From Mycolicibacterium austroafricanum (GTDB lineage: Bacteria; Actinomycetota; Actinomycetes; Mycobacteriales; Mycobacteriaceae), in assembly GCF_902705885.1 (NCBI RefSeq), contig NZ_CACSIP010000003.1:50-33770 (forward strand): a DNA stretch of 33,721 nt. The letters run 5' to 3'. A program made the position numbers and the translations under genes. The notes under the pieces were generated by a model that worked only from the letters and a program-made list of their open reading frames with translations, ran no database searches and was not told the DNA's origin. Positions 1 to 8,623 of this stretch are shown one piece after another (position 1 is the stretch's first letter; each line of letters starts with the position of its first letter).

Positions 1-537
1 GTGGTGACGTTCCTGTTGGTCGTGGCGCTGATCGTGGCGGTGCTCGTCCTCATCGGATTTGTGCTCGGCTACAACAAGATTCGTGGCGCGGACGTCCGGG
101 TCGCCGAGGCGCTGTCCGGTATCGACGTCGAGCTCACCCGACGGGCCTCGCTGATCCCCGGCCTGGTGCACACGGTGCAGACGTTCGCGGCCCACGAGAA
201 GGGCCTGTTGGAGCATGTGACCAACGCCCGCGCAGCGGTGGCTGCGGCGACCACGGGCGGATCCGTCGCGCAGCGCAGCGCCGCAGAGAAGGAGCTCGAC
301 ACCGCCCTGGTGCCGCTGCTGGCGCTGGGACAGAGCTATCCGCAACTCAACTCGTCGCAGAACTTCCTCGATCTGCAGCAGAACCTCGCGGACACCGAGA
401 ACAAGCTGGCCTTCGCCCGGCAGTACTACAACGATGCGGTCGCCACGTTGAACCGCTCACTGAGCACCATCCCGTGGATGTTCGTCGCCCCACTGACCGG
501 GGTCGCCGAGCGGGAGTACTACCAGACGCCTCGATAG
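1..537 (+). CDS. LemA family membrane protein (may be 5'-incomplete)
   Basis: This 178-residue frame begins with GTG at the first base of the window, so the true start could lie further left. Residues about 2-24 form one strongly hydrophobic segment. It is followed by the LemA signature: YNKIR, then a helix with [17 protein letters not shown] and a downstream HEK. The rest is predicted helical. LemA proteins are N-terminally anchored with a helical-bundle domain, and their biochemical role is not settled. The gene ends 29 bp before fmt, which appears to have its own promoter, so co-transcription is not required. The family assignment is firm; the start is uncertain. Confidence 0.82.
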   Translation: MVTFLLVVALIVAVLVLIGFVLGYNKIRGADVRVAEALSGIDVELTRRASLIPGLVHTVQTFAAHEKGLLEHVTNARAAVAAATTGGSVAQRSAAEKELDTALVPLLALGQSYPQLNSSQNFLDLQQNLADTENKLAFARQYYNDAVATLNRSLSTIPWMFVAPLTGVAEREYYQTPR

Positions 538-554
538 CGCGGCGACGTCGTCCC

Positions 555-560
555 TACACT
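555..560 (+). promoter_or_regulatory. -10 element of leaderless fmt promoter
   Basis: TACACT matches the mycobacterial -10 pattern TANNNT. It is followed by 6 nt and then the GTG start of fmt. This spacing puts transcription initiation on or next to the start codon, giving a leaderless mRNA. No Shine-Dalgarno sequence precedes the GTG. Confidence 0.55.
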
Positions 561-566
561 GGCTCG

Positions 567-1499
567 GTGCGTGTTGTCTTCGCCGGCACCCCCGAGCCGG
601 CTCTACCGTCCCTACGTCGGCTCATCGACTCGACCCGGCACGAGGTGGTCGCCGTGCTGACCCGCCCGGATGCCGCCGCCGGACGGCGCGGACGCCCGGC
701 GCCGTCGCCGGTCGCGCAACTCGCGCTGGACACCGGCATCGCGGTGCTGCGGCCCGCGCGCCCCAACAGCGTGGAGTTCGTCGCCGAACTGGCCGAGTTG
801 GCGCCGGACTGCTGCGCGGTCGTCGCCTACGGCGCGCTGCTCGGTGACGACCTGCTCGCGGTGCCCCCCCATGGCTGGATCAACCTGCATTTCTCGCTGC
901 TGCCTGCATGGCGCGGCGCCGCTCCGGTGCAGGCGGCCATCGCCGCCGGAGACTCGGTGACCGGCGCCACGACGTTCCAGATCGAACGCAGTCTGGACTC
1001 CGGGCCGGTGTACGGGGTGGTCACCGAGACGATCCGGCCCACCGACACTGCCGGTGACCTATTGGATCGGTTGTCGGTCTCGGGTGCGGCCCTGCTGGAG
1101 TCGACTCTGGACGGCATCACCGACGGCATCCTCACCGCCGTGCCGCAGCCCTCGGACGGCGTCACCGCCGCACCCAAGATCACCGTGGACGAGGCGCGGA
1201 TCCGCTGGGAGTTGCCGGCCCACGTGATCGAGCGCCGGATCCGCGCGGTCACTCCCCAGCCGGGCGCCTGGACCATGATCGGTGATCTGCGGGTCAAGGT
1301 GGGGCGGGTTTCCGTTTCGGCCGAGGCGCCGGAAGGGTTGCAGCCGGGGGAGATTCGGGTAACGCGCGACGGCGTGTGGGTGGGCACCGGGTCGACATCG
1401 GTGCGGCTGGAACGGATCCAGCCACCCGGCAAGAAGCCGATGATCGCCGCGGACTGGGCCCGCGGTGCCCGCCTCGACGAGAGCGAACGCGCTCGATGA
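567..1499 (+). CDS. fmt: Methionyl-tRNA formyltransferase
   Basis: Fmt transfers a formyl group from 10-formyl-tetrahydrofolate to Met-tRNA(fMet), producing the initiator tRNA in the cytoplasm. The 310-residue product begins [16 protein letters not shown], the usual N-terminus. The folate-binding/catalytic core includes [16 protein letters not shown], and the C-terminal OB-like domain has [13 protein letters not shown] and ends in IQPPGKKPM...ADWARGAR, as in mycobacterial Fmt. The frame stays open upstream to 474, but homology begins at the GTG at 567, which is also where the leaderless promoter points. The stop codon overlaps the rsmB start in ATGA, so the two are probably translationally coupled. 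Confidence 0.95.
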   Translation: MRVVFAGTPEPALPSLRRLIDSTRHEVVAVLTRPDAAAGRRGRPAPSPVAQLALDTGIAVLRPARPNSVEFVAELAELAPDCCAVVAYGALLGDDLLAVPPHGWINLHFSLLPAWRGAAPVQAAIAAGDSVTGATTFQIERSLDSGPVYGVVTETIRPTDTAGDLLDRLSVSGAALLESTLDGITDGILTAVPQPSDGVTAAPKITVDEARIRWELPAHVIERRIRAVTPQPGAWTMIGDLRVKVGRVSVSAEAPEGLQPGEIRVTRDGVWVGTGSTSVRLERIQPPGKKPMIAADWARGARLDESERAR

Positions 1500-2881
1500 C
1501 CCGGCCGGCCAAGCGCCGCCCCGCCCGGCGCCAAGAGCTCGACCCAGCCCGTCGGGCCGCGTTCGACGTGCTGCGCGCCGTCGCCGAGCAGGACGCCTAC
1601 GCCAACCTGGCGCTGCCGGCCATGCTGCGGGAACGCGGCCTCCACGGCCGGGACGCGGCGTTCGCGACCGAGCTGACCTACGGCACCTGCCGCACCAGGG
1701 GTCTGTTGGATGCGGTGATCGCCGACGCGGCGGGCCGGCCCATCGACAGGATCGATCCGGTGCTGCTCGATCTGCTCCGGTTGGGCACCTACCAGTTGCT
1801 GCGCACCCGAGTCGAACAGCACGCCGCGGTGTCGACGACCGTCGAGCAGGCCGGCATCGAATTCGACACCGCGCGAGCAGGTTTCGTCAACGGGGTGTTG
1901 CGGACGATCGCCCGCAGAGACGAGCGCAGCTGGGTTGACGAGCTGGCTCCGTCGATGTCGACCGATCCGGTGGGCCATCTGGCGTTCGTCCACGCCCACC
2001 CGCGCTGGATCGCACAGGCGTTCGCGGACGCTCTCGGCGCGGACGCGGGAGAGCTGGCCGACCTGCTGGCCAGCGACGACGCGCGTCCCGAGGTGCATCT
2101 CGCGGCCAGGCCGACGGCGCTGACCGCAGCAGAGCTGGCAGCGCAGGTGCACGGCACGGTCGGTCGGTATTCGCCCTACGCGGTGTATCTCGCCGGTGGG
2201 GACCCGGGGTTGCTCGCCGCGGTGCGCGACGGGGTGGCGCTGGTGCAGGACGAGGGCAGTCAATTGGTGGCTCGGGCGCTGACGCTGGCACCGCTGGACG
2301 GTGCCGACGGTGGCCGCTGGCTGGACCTGTGCGCGGGACCGGGCGGCAAGACGGCGTTGCTGGCCGCGATGGGGCAGGCGGCCGGTGTCGAGGGTGTCCG
2401 GGTCACCGCGGTGGAACCGGCGCCCCGGCGCGCCGATCTCGTCGAGGAGAACACCCGAGGTCTACCCGTCGACGTGATCCGCGTCGACGGCCGCGACCCT
2501 GGCTTCGAGCCGGGTTTCGACCGGGTGCTCGTCGATGCGCCCTGCACCGGGCTGGGCGCGTTGCGGCGGCGTCCCGAAGCCCGCTGGCGCCGGAAACCCG
2601 GCGATGTCCCCGCGTTGGGCCGGCTGCAGCGGGAACTGCTGGGATCGGCGATCCGACTGACCCGGCCCGGCGGGGTGGTGCTCTATGCGACGTGTTCGCC
2701 GCACCTGGCCGAAACGGTGGGGGTGGTCGCCGATGCCCTGCGCCGACACCCGGTGCGCGCGCTCGACGCCCGACCGCTGTTCGACCCGGCTGAACAGCTG
2801 GGGGCCGGCCCCTACGTTCAGCTCTGGCCCCACCGGCACGGCACCGACGCGATGTTCACGGCTGCGCTGCAAGTAGGCTGA
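1496..2881 (+). CDS. rsmB: 16S rRNA m5C967 methyltransferase (RsmB/Fmu)
   Basis: This 461-residue protein has an N-terminal NusB-like RNA-binding domain (about residues 15-150) and a C-terminal Rossmann methyltransferase domain. The SAM-binding motif [16 protein letters not shown] is present. Both cysteines of the m5C mechanism are visible: Cys350 in [18 protein letters not shown] is the PC-motif catalytic candidate, and Cys400 lies in YATCSPH. In E. coli the enzyme methylates C967 of 16S rRNA. The ATG overlaps the fmt stop by 4 bp, the usual fmt-rsmB coupling. The last bases of the gene also contain the rpe promoter. Confidence 0.94.
   Translation: MTRPAKRRPARRQELDPARRAAFDVLRAVAEQDAYANLALPAMLRERGLHGRDAAFATELTYGTCRTRGLLDAVIADAAGRPIDRIDPVLLDLLRLGTYQLLRTRVEQHAAVSTTVEQAGIEFDTARAGFVNGVLRTIARRDERSWVDELAPSMSTDPVGHLAFVHAHPRWIAQAFADALGADAGELADLLASDDARPEVHLAARPTALTAAELAAQVHGTVGRYSPYAVYLAGGDPGLLAAVRDGVALVQDEGSQLVARALTLAPLDGADGGRWLDLCAGPGGKTALLAAMGQAAGVEGVRVTAVEPAPRRADLVEENTRGLPVDVIRVDGRDPGFEPGFDRVLVDAPCTGLGALRRRPEARWRRKPGDVPALGRLQRELLGSAIRLTRPGGVVLYATCSPHLAETVGVVADALRRHPVRALDARPLFDPAEQLGAGPYVQLWPHRHGTDAMFTAALQVG
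2874..2879 (+). promoter_or_regulatory. -10 element of leaderless rpe promoter, inside rsmB
   Basis: TAGGCT (TANNNT) lies within the last codons of rsmB, 7 nt before the rpe ATG. The spacing predicts a leaderless rpe transcript independent of fmt-rsmB. No purine-rich Shine-Dalgarno sequence is seen upstream of the ATG. Confidence 0.5.
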
Positions 2882-2886
2882 CACCC

Positions 2887-3576
2887 ATGTCTGCCGTGCC
2901 GTCAGCCCCGCTGATCGCCCCGTCGATTCTCGCCGCCGACTTCGCCAGGCTGGCCGAGGAGACCGCCGCGGTGCACGGCGCGGACTGGCTGCACGTGGAT
3001 GTCATGGACAACCATTTCGTGCCGAACCTGACGCTGGGTCTTCCAGTGGTGGAGTCGCTGTTGAAGGTCACCGACATTCCGATGGACTGCCACCTGATGA
3101 TCGACAGCCCCGAGCGGTGGGCGCCGCCCTATGCGGAGGCCGGCGCCTACAACGTGACCTTTCACGCCGAGGCCACCGACGACCCCGTGGGCGTCGCCCG
3201 AGATATCCGTGCAGCCGGTGCCAAGGCCGGGTTGGCGATCAAACCGGGCACCCCGGTCGAGCCGTATCTGGAGATACTGCGGGACTTCGACACCGCGCTG
3301 ATCATGTCGGTGGAACCAGGTTTCGGCGGACAGAAGTTCATCTCCGAGGTGCTGCCCAAGGTCGGAACACTGCGCCGCCTCGTCGACGCCGGTGAGCTGA
3401 CCGTGATCGTCGAGATCGACGGTGGCATCAACGATGACACCATCGAGGAGGCGGCCGAGGCGGGAGTCGACTGCTTCGTCGCGGGCTCGGCGGTTTACAG
3501 CGCCGAGGACCCCGCTGCCGCGGTGGCGGCCCTGCGTCGGCGGGCGGCGGCCGCGTCCAAACATCTGACGCTATGA
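2887..3576 (+). CDS. rpe: Ribulose-phosphate 3-epimerase
   Basis: Rpe interconverts ribulose 5-phosphate and xylulose 5-phosphate in the pentose phosphate pathway. Ribulose 5-phosphate is also the precursor of the four-carbon unit of riboflavin, which makes the adjacent ribD a sensible neighbour. The 229-residue TIM barrel carries the family signatures [25 protein letters not shown] (metal and catalytic residues), [18 protein letters not shown] and EIDGGIN (phosphate loop). Length and N-terminus are normal for the family. Its stop overlaps the ribD start in ATGA. Confidence 0.96.
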   Translation: MSAVPSAPLIAPSILAADFARLAEETAAVHGADWLHVDVMDNHFVPNLTLGLPVVESLLKVTDIPMDCHLMIDSPERWAPPYAEAGAYNVTFHAEATDDPVGVARDIRAAGAKAGLAIKPGTPVEPYLEILRDFDTALIMSVEPGFGGQKFISEVLPKVGTLRRLVDAGELTVIVEIDGGINDDTIEEAAEAGVDCFVAGSAVYSAEDPAAAVAALRRRAAAASKHLTL

Positions 3577-4574
3577 ACCTCGACGCCGCGATGCGGGCGG
3601 CCATCGAACAGGCTGACCGCGTCAAGGGGCGCACCTACCCGAATCCGCCTGTGGGCGCGGTCATCCTGGACCGCGAAGGAGAAGTGGCCGGTGTCGGGGC
3701 CACCTCACCGGTCGGTGGTCCCCACGCCGAGGTGCTGGCCCTGCGCCGGGCCGGCCGGCGTGCTGTCGGCGGCACCGCGGTGGTCACGCTGGAGCCGTGC
3801 AACCACTACGGGCGCACCCCGCCCTGTGTGGAATCCCTTGTCGAGGCCCAGGTTTCGTCAGTGGTATACGCTTTGCCCGACCCGAACCCGGTCGCGGCGG
3901 GTGGCGCGGGCCGGCTGGCCGAGGCCGGTATTGATGTCACCGCCGGAGTGCTGTCCGAGGCCGTCGCGGGCGGCCCGCTGCGGGAATGGCTGCACAAGCA
4001 ACGTACCGGATTGCCGCATGTGACATGGAAATTCGCCACCAGTGTCGACGGCCGAAGCGCCGCCGCCGACGGGACCAGCCAGTGGATCACCAGTGAGGCC
4101 GCCCGTGCCGACGTGCACCGCCGGCGGGCCGCTGCCGACGCCATCCTGGTCGGCACCGGCACCGTGTTCGTCGACGACCCCAAGCTGACCGCCCGGCTTC
4201 CCGACGGCCGCCTCGCCGACGACCAGCCGCTGCGTGTAGTGGTCGGTATGCGCGAGATCTCGCCGGATGCACAGGTTCTCAACGACGACACTCGGACGAT
4301 GGTGATCCGCACCCGGGACCCGCACGAGGTTCTCAAGGCGTTGTCGGACCGCACCGACGTCCTGCTCGAAGGTGGCCCCACGTTGGCGGGTGCCTTTCTG
4401 CGTGCCGGTGTGATCGATCGCATCCTCGCCTATGTGGCGCCGATCCTACTGGGCGGGCCCATCGCCGCCGTCGACGATGTCGGGGTGCTCAGCATCGCGC
4501 ACGCCCAGCGGTGGCGCTTCGACGGGATGCAACCCCTGGGGCCCGACGTGCTGCTCAGCCTGACCCCTGCCTAG
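3573..4574 (+). CDS. ribD: Bifunctional riboflavin deaminase/reductase RibD (RibG)
   Basis: RibD performs the second and third steps of riboflavin synthesis from the GTP branch: deamination of the pyrimidine, then NADPH-dependent side-chain reduction. The 333-residue product has an N-terminal cytidine-deaminase-like domain with zinc ligands His51 and the catalytic Glu53 in HAE, and Cys76 and Cys85 in [12 protein letters not shown]. The C-terminal reductase domain starts near residue 148 with [14 protein letters not shown] and includes [13 protein letters not shown]. It is coupled to rpe by a 4-bp overlap. The other riboflavin genes (ribC, ribBA, ribH) lie 3-8 kb downstream, separated by the lipid-export operon. 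Confidence 0.95.
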   Translation: MNLDAAMRAAIEQADRVKGRTYPNPPVGAVILDREGEVAGVGATSPVGGPHAEVLALRRAGRRAVGGTAVVTLEPCNHYGRTPPCVESLVEAQVSSVVYALPDPNPVAAGGAGRLAEAGIDVTAGVLSEAVAGGPLREWLHKQRTGLPHVTWKFATSVDGRSAAADGTSQWITSEAARADVHRRRAAADAILVGTGTVFVDDPKLTARLPDGRLADDQPLRVVVGMREISPDAQVLNDDTRTMVIRTRDPHEVLKALSDRTDVLLEGGPTLAGAFLRAGVIDRILAYVAPILLGGPIAAVDDVGVLSIAHAQRWRFDGMQPLGPDVLLSLTPA

Positions 4575-4579
4575 CGCCG

Positions 4580-5149
4580 CTACGAGGCGGCGAAGACGTC
4601 CACCAGGGCGTCGCAGAAAGCCGGCAGATCGTCGGGATTGCGGCTCGACACCAGCGTGCTGGGGCCGTTGGTGCAAGTGACCACCTGCTCGTCCACCCAG
4701 TGGGCGCCGGCGTTGCGCAGGTCGGTCTGCAGGCTGGGCCACGAGGTGATCGACCTGTCGCGGACCGCGTCGGCCTCGATCAGGGTCCACGGGCCATGGC
4801 AGATGACCGCGATCGGTTTGCCGGCCCCGAGGAAACCCTTGATCAGATTCATCGACGCGGTGTCCATACGCAGGTTGTCCGGGTTGGCCACCCCGCCGGG
4901 CAGCACCAGTCCGGCGTAGTCGCCGACGGCTGCGTCCTGCGCGGCCTTGTCCGCTTCGAAGGTGTCCGCAGCTGTCAGATGGTTGAATGCCTGGATCTTT
5001 CCCGCTTCGGTGGAGATCAGCACGGGTCGGCCTCCGGCCTGCTCGACGGCCTTCCACGGGTCGGTCAACTCCACCTGCTCGACGCCCTCGGTGGCGACCA
5101 GGAACGCAATCCGCTTGTTATCCAATCGTTTCCCTGATGGTTGTGTCAT
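4580..5149 (-). CDS. DJ-1/PfpI family protein
   Basis: This 189-residue protein belongs to the DJ-1/PfpI superfamily, which includes glyoxalase/deglycase-like, chaperone and peptidase-like members. The nucleophile elbow AVICHGPWTL places the conserved cysteine at residue 117, followed by His118. The acidic partner lies in the TEGVEQVELT segment near residue 20, and LVLPGGVANPDNLR is the usual GG loop. Two ATGs are in frame, at 5155 and 5149. The second is chosen because AAGGA lies 5 nt before it, whereas the first ATG directly abuts that sequence. The gene converges on ribD with a 5-bp gap. The exact substrate cannot be told from sequence. Confidence 0.9.
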   Translation of the reverse strand: MTQPSGKRLDNKRIAFLVATEGVEQVELTDPWKAVEQAGGRPVLISTEAGKIQAFNHLTAADTFEADKAAQDAAVGDYAGLVLPGGVANPDNLRMDTASMNLIKGFLGAGKPIAVICHGPWTLIEADAVRDRSITSWPSLQTDLRNAGAHWVDEQVVTCTNGPSTLVSSRNPDDLPAFCDALVDVFAAS

Positions 5150-5319
5150 GTTCATCCTTGCTCGTCAGTGTTCGGTTTCACATGCGATACCCGGGGCGGT
5201 GGACGGTCAATCGCGGCGATCCACTCGTAAACTGGTGACAACCCCGTCGAGGCGGGGCGGGAATATCGCGCTTTCACCGATGAGTTGCGCAAGGTGAGCA
5301 CGAACAAAGGACAACGACC

Positions 5320-5472
5320 ATGACTGCACTGCAGGACTGGCTGAACCTCAGCCCGGTCGCCCCCCGTGACATCAAGGCAGTGCTGAGCGACGCCTGGCGG
5401 CATCTGACGTCAGGGGAGTCCGGGCCGGCCGACGAGCCTCAGCTGATGGGTCGCGGGCTGGAGCGCTGCTGA
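5320..5472 (+). CDS. Possible small protein, 50 aa
   Basis: An ATG at 5320 opens a 50-codon frame encoding [20 protein letters not shown] and ending GRGLERC. AAAGGA lies 8 nt upstream of the ATG, a well-placed ribosome-binding site. The first 30 residues look helical and amphipathic. The last 34 bp overlap the 3' end of the convergent P55 gene. The 170 bp between this start and the divergent PfpI gene hold no other gene. I do not recognise the protein. Support is the RBS, the composition and the otherwise empty gap. Confidence 0.4.
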   Translation: MTALQDWLNLSPVAPRDIKAVLSDAWRHLTSGESGPADEPQLMGRGLERC

Positions 5473-7037
5473 GGGTCGCCCGTGACCTCGGGTTCGGGGT
5501 CGGACTCCTCGGCGTGCTCGTTGCGGGCGCTGATCAGTAGCCCCAGCACTGCGCCCACCACACAGACGATCGCGGTGATCGAGAAGATCTCGGCGTATTG
5601 CAGCACGTAAGCCTCGCGCACGCGGGCGGCCTCGGCGCTCAGCCGTTCGGCGAGGGTGTTTCCGCCGGTGCTGGCGGGCAGGCTGGCCAGGTGCTGGTTG
5701 AACCGGTACAGGCCCCAGGCGCTCAGCGCCGCGATGCCGATCAGCATGCCGATCATCCGGGCGACCACCACCGCCGCCGAAGCGATGCCGTGCTGGGCGG
5801 CGGGCACCACCCGCAGCGTCGCCGAGGTCAGCGGGCCGATCACCAGGCCCAGCCCGAAGCCGGCGATCGCCAGGTCGGTGTCGAGCGTGGGCAGCGTGAC
5901 GAATCCCAGGTCATGACGCGCCGTGAGCAGATCAACCGGCCACTTCGAGATCAGCAGGTAGCCCCCGGCGGCGATCAGCAGCCCGCAGAACGCGATGATC
6001 CGGTCGCCGACCCGAGTGGCCAGCCAGCCACCGAGCAGGGCGCCGACGGGCAGCGCGACCAGGAACCGCAGCAGCAGGAATGCGGCCTCGTTCTGGTCCT
6101 GTCCGAGGACTCCCTGACCGAACAGTTCGACGTTGACCAGCGTGACCATCAGCGCCGCACCGGCCGTCAACGACGCGCCGAGCGCGGCCAGGAACGGCCG
6201 GAAGTGCACCCCGGCGGGCTCCAGCAGGCGGGTGCGGGCGAACTTCTCCCAGACGAAGAACGCGACGGTCGCCACCGCCGCGGCGATCAGCAACGGCGGG
6301 CCCCACTCGGGTAGCACATTCCTGCCGTCGGGTGCCGGGTTGTACAGCCCGATCACCGCCAGGCCCAGGGCGACGGCCAGCAGGAGGCCCCCGACCACGT
6401 CGACCTTCTGCGGGTCCTCGGTCTTCTGGCGGCCGGGCAGGCTGAAGTGGATCATCACCATCGCGATGGCGGCCAACGGCACGTTGACCCAGAAAACGGA
6501 CTGCCAATGGCCGAACAGCCACACCAGGGTGATGCCGTAGATCGGGCCGAGCACGCTACCCAGTTCCTGGGCGGCACCGACGCCACCGAGAACGGCCGCG
6601 CGGTTGCGCGCCGCCCACAAGTCGGCCGCCAACGCCAGGGTCACGGGCAGAAGCGCGCCGCTGGCGGTGCCCTGGACGATGCGGCCCAGAACCAGGATCG
6701 TCAGATCGGTGGACAGTGCGGTGATCACCGATCCGAGAGCAAAACCGACGAGGCTGACCTGGATCAGCGTCTTGCGGCCGAAGCGGTCCGACGCCCGGCC
6801 CAACAGCGGCATCGCGGCGATGTAACCGAGCAGGTAGCCGGTGATGATCGGGGTGACCCGCTGGATCTGATTCACGCCGATGCCGACGTCGCGCATGATG
6901 TCGGTCATGATCGTGACGACGACATAGGTGTCGAGGGCACCGAGCACCACCGCGAGGCTGCCCGCGCTGATCGCGATGCGACGGCTGGTCTGGCCCGACT
7001 TCACGGCCGGCCCGGTCCCCGGGGGCGAAGCGTGCAT
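5439..7037 (-). CDS. P55 major facilitator efflux/lipid exporter
   Basis: A 532-residue multi-pass membrane protein of the major facilitator superfamily, DHA2-like with about 14 predicted membrane segments, corresponding to M. tuberculosis Rv1410c (P55). Motif D1-like residues are in [11 protein letters not shown] (Asp36). The cytoplasmic loop motif A is [11 protein letters not shown] at 80-90, and [13 protein letters not shown] resembles motif C. The polar C-terminus ([10 protein letters not shown]...) is cytosolic. P55 works with LprG to move triacylglycerides and contributes to drug tolerance and cell-envelope integrity. The ATG at 7037 overlaps the lprG stop by 1 bp (TGATG), so translation is probably coupled. 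The frame is open further upstream but homology starts here. Confidence 0.93.
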   Translation of the reverse strand: MHASPPGTGPAVKSGQTSRRIAISAGSLAVVLGALDTYVVVTIMTDIMRDVGIGVNQIQRVTPIITGYLLGYIAAMPLLGRASDRFGRKTLIQVSLVGFALGSVITALSTDLTILVLGRIVQGTASGALLPVTLALAADLWAARNRAAVLGGVGAAQELGSVLGPIYGITLVWLFGHWQSVFWVNVPLAAIAMVMIHFSLPGRQKTEDPQKVDVVGGLLLAVALGLAVIGLYNPAPDGRNVLPEWGPPLLIAAAVATVAFFVWEKFARTRLLEPAGVHFRPFLAALGASLTAGAALMVTLVNVELFGQGVLGQDQNEAAFLLLRFLVALPVGALLGGWLATRVGDRIIAFCGLLIAAGGYLLISKWPVDLLTARHDLGFVTLPTLDTDLAIAGFGLGLVIGPLTSATLRVVPAAQHGIASAAVVVARMIGMLIGIAALSAWGLYRFNQHLASLPASTGGNTLAERLSAEAARVREAYVLQYAEIFSITAIVCVVGAVLGLLISARNEHAEESDPEPEVTGDPQQRSSPRPIS

Positions 7038-7741
7038 CACACCGCTGGTTTGTCGACGGTGACCGGCTCGCCCCACTTCGACAGCGTCATCGTGACGCTG
7101 TTACCCGGGCTCGGTTCCAGCCTCGCCTGCATCAACTCATGGTCGCCGTCCTCGGCGATCCAGGCCGTACCGGGTACCGGGCCCGTCGCCGCGATCTGCG
7201 GAGCGATCTTGTTCACGGCATCGGCGGTGACGTTGCCCGTGATGCGCACCGTCTCGACGCCCTCGATGGTCTCGCGGCCGTCGGCCCTGGCCTCAGAGAA
7301 GTTGGCCAGCACATTGGCCAACCCCGCGTCGGGGCTGAGGATCGCCGCGACGTCGTAGATGTCGGACGCGGGTCCGAAATTCGACAGGCTGCCCCCCGAG
7401 GTGATCGCGGCATACAGGTCACCGTCGGACACCACGAACTGGACACCCTCGAGGCGCTGGCCCAGGAAGATGATGTCGGCGGTGCCCTTGGCGGCGACCG
7501 CCGGCGTCTGCGTGAGATCACCCACCAGGGATTCGACCGGCAGTTCGGCGATCTGGCCCTGCACCGAGAGCTCGAGGTGGGCGCTGGTCTGGCCCTTGGT
7601 CGTCTCGCTGGACTCCTGCAGCAGGGTCACGGGGTCGGGCAGTTCGGCGGCGGAATCCTCCGACGATGAGCCGGAGCACCCGGCAACGAGGGCGATGACG
7701 GCCACGAGCGCGGCGAGTATCGCCAGAAGGCGGGTCTGCAT
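7037..7741 (-). CDS. lprG: Lipoprotein LprG (lipid carrier)
   Basis: A 234-residue lipoprotein. It has a basic N-terminus (MQTR), a hydrophobic core, and a lipobox LVAGC with the lipidated cysteine near residue 22, then a Ser-rich linker. The mature LppX/LprG/LprA-type fold is recognisable by [16 protein letters not shown] and [19 protein letters not shown] segments. In M. tuberculosis LprG binds triacylated glycolipids and triacylglycerides and delivers them outward with P55. A longer frame runs to 7834, but the ATG at 7741 begins a correct signal peptide and is preceded by a leaderless-type promoter. The gene is divergent from ribC. Confidence 0.93.
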   Translation of the reverse strand: MQTRLLAILAALVAVIALVAGCSGSSSEDSAAELPDPVTLLQESSETTKGQTSAHLELSVQGQIAELPVESLVGDLTQTPAVAAKGTADIIFLGQRLEGVQFVVSDGDLYAAITSGGSLSNFGPASDIYDVAAILSPDAGLANVLANFSEARADGRETIEGVETVRITGNVTADAVNKIAPQIAATGPVPGTAWIAEDGDHELMQARLEPSPGNSVTMTLSKWGEPVTVDKPAV

Positions 7742-7747
7742 GCCAGC

Positions 7748-7753
7748 ATCGTA
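7748..7753 (-). promoter_or_regulatory. -10 element of leaderless lprG-P55 promoter
   Basis: On the minus strand TACGAT (TANNNT) is followed by 6 nt and the lprG ATG, predicting a leaderless transcript. It lies 134 bp from the divergent ribC start, so the two promoters share one intergenic region. Confidence 0.5.
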
Positions 7754-7863
7754 GTGGGTGCCGGCGCATGGACGTGCTCCCCGGCCCTGGGGTGTGAGTG
7801 CAATCATGGCTTCCGAGCTGCACTTTCGGCACATCTTGATGGAGCGTTCGCCGGAGGAGGCTC

Positions 7864-7869
7864 TAGGCT
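7864..7869 (+). promoter_or_regulatory. -10 element of leaderless ribC promoter
   Basis: TAGGCT is followed by 6 nt and the ribC GTG. A leaderless ribC message leaves no room for an FMN riboswitch between promoter and gene. Confidence 0.55.
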
Positions 7870-7875
7870 GGCAAC

Positions 7876-8487
7876 GTGTTCACCGGAATCGTCGAAGAGT
7901 TGGGTGAAGTCGTCGGCAGGGAGAATCTCGGCGACTCCGCGCGGCTGGTCATCCGTGGTCCGATCGTGACATCAGACGCCGGGCACGGGGACTCGATCGC
8001 GGTCAACGGCGTGTGCCTCACCGTCGTCGACGTTCTGGCCGACGGTTCGTTCTCGGCCGACGTGATGGATGAGACGCTGAACCGGTCGAGCCTGCGCGGC
8101 ATCGATGTCGGCTCCCGGGTGAATCTGGAGCGGGCCGCGGCCATCAGCAGCAGGCTGGGCGGGCACATCGTGCAAGGTCACGTCGATGGGGCAGGTCACG
8201 TCCTGTCGCGTTCGCCGTCGGAGCACTGGACCGTGGTGCGGATCGCGTTGCCCGCCGAGCTGTCCCGCTACGTCGTGCACAAGGGGTCGATCACCGTGGA
8301 CGGCGTGTCGCTGACGGTGTCCGGGCTTGGAGACAGCTGGTTCGAGGTGTCGCTGATCCCGACCACGCTCGACCTGACGACGCTGGGTCGCGCGGATGTC
8401 GGCGCCCCGGTCAACCTCGAGGTCGACGTCATCGCGAAGTATGTCGAGCGGTTGCTGGCCGACAGGGACGGCCCGGGAAGCGGGTAA
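7876..8487 (+). CDS. ribC: Riboflavin synthase alpha subunit
   Basis: Riboflavin synthase dismutates two 6,7-dimethyl-8-ribityllumazine molecules into riboflavin and the pyrimidine precursor. The 203-residue product is a tandem duplication of the lumazine-binding barrel. Each half has its signatures: MFTGIVEELGEV with VNGVCLTV and HIVQGHVDG in the first, and DGVSLTV with LIPTTLDLTTLG in the second. The GTG start sits exactly at the conserved MFTGIVE N-terminus. The gene is called ribC in mycobacteria (ribE in E. coli naming). The other riboflavin genes flank it, interrupted by the large secreted protein downstream. Confidence 0.96.
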   Translation: MFTGIVEELGEVVGRENLGDSARLVIRGPIVTSDAGHGDSIAVNGVCLTVVDVLADGSFSADVMDETLNRSSLRGIDVGSRVNLERAAAISSRLGGHIVQGHVDGAGHVLSRSPSEHWTVVRIALPAELSRYVVHKGSITVDGVSLTVSGLGDSWFEVSLIPTTLDLTTLGRADVGAPVNLEVDVIAKYVERLLADRDGPGSG

Positions 8488-8580
8488 CCGCCGCTTTGTT
8501 CGAACGAAACTTTGCTACATCCGCGACACGCCGATTGCAGCAACATGCCGAAACCTCTGGCTCAACAATTGACGGTGACG

Positions 8581-8586
8581 TAATCT
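8581..8586 (+). promoter_or_regulatory. Candidate -10 element for the repeat-rich secreted protein
   Basis: TAATCT fits TANNNT and lies 37 bp before the GTG at 8624, predicting a leader of about 30 nt that contains the GAGGAG ribosome-binding site at 8612-8617. No convincing -35 element was seen at the expected spacing. Confidence 0.35.
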
Positions 8587-8623
8587 CCACCATCGGTAGG
8601 GGTGACCAGGCGAGGAGATTGTT

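Noticed and set aside
827..2263. A 478-codon open frame antisense to fmt and rsmB
   Set aside because: It is a shadow of GC-rich coding DNA, His/Arg/Gln-rich and with no recognisable motif.
8498..8505. Palindrome GTTCGAAC after ribC as a LexA/SOS box
   Set aside because: The mycobacterial LexA site has TCGAAC and GTTCGA separated by 4 nt, which is not the case here. An 8-bp palindrome alone is weak evidence.
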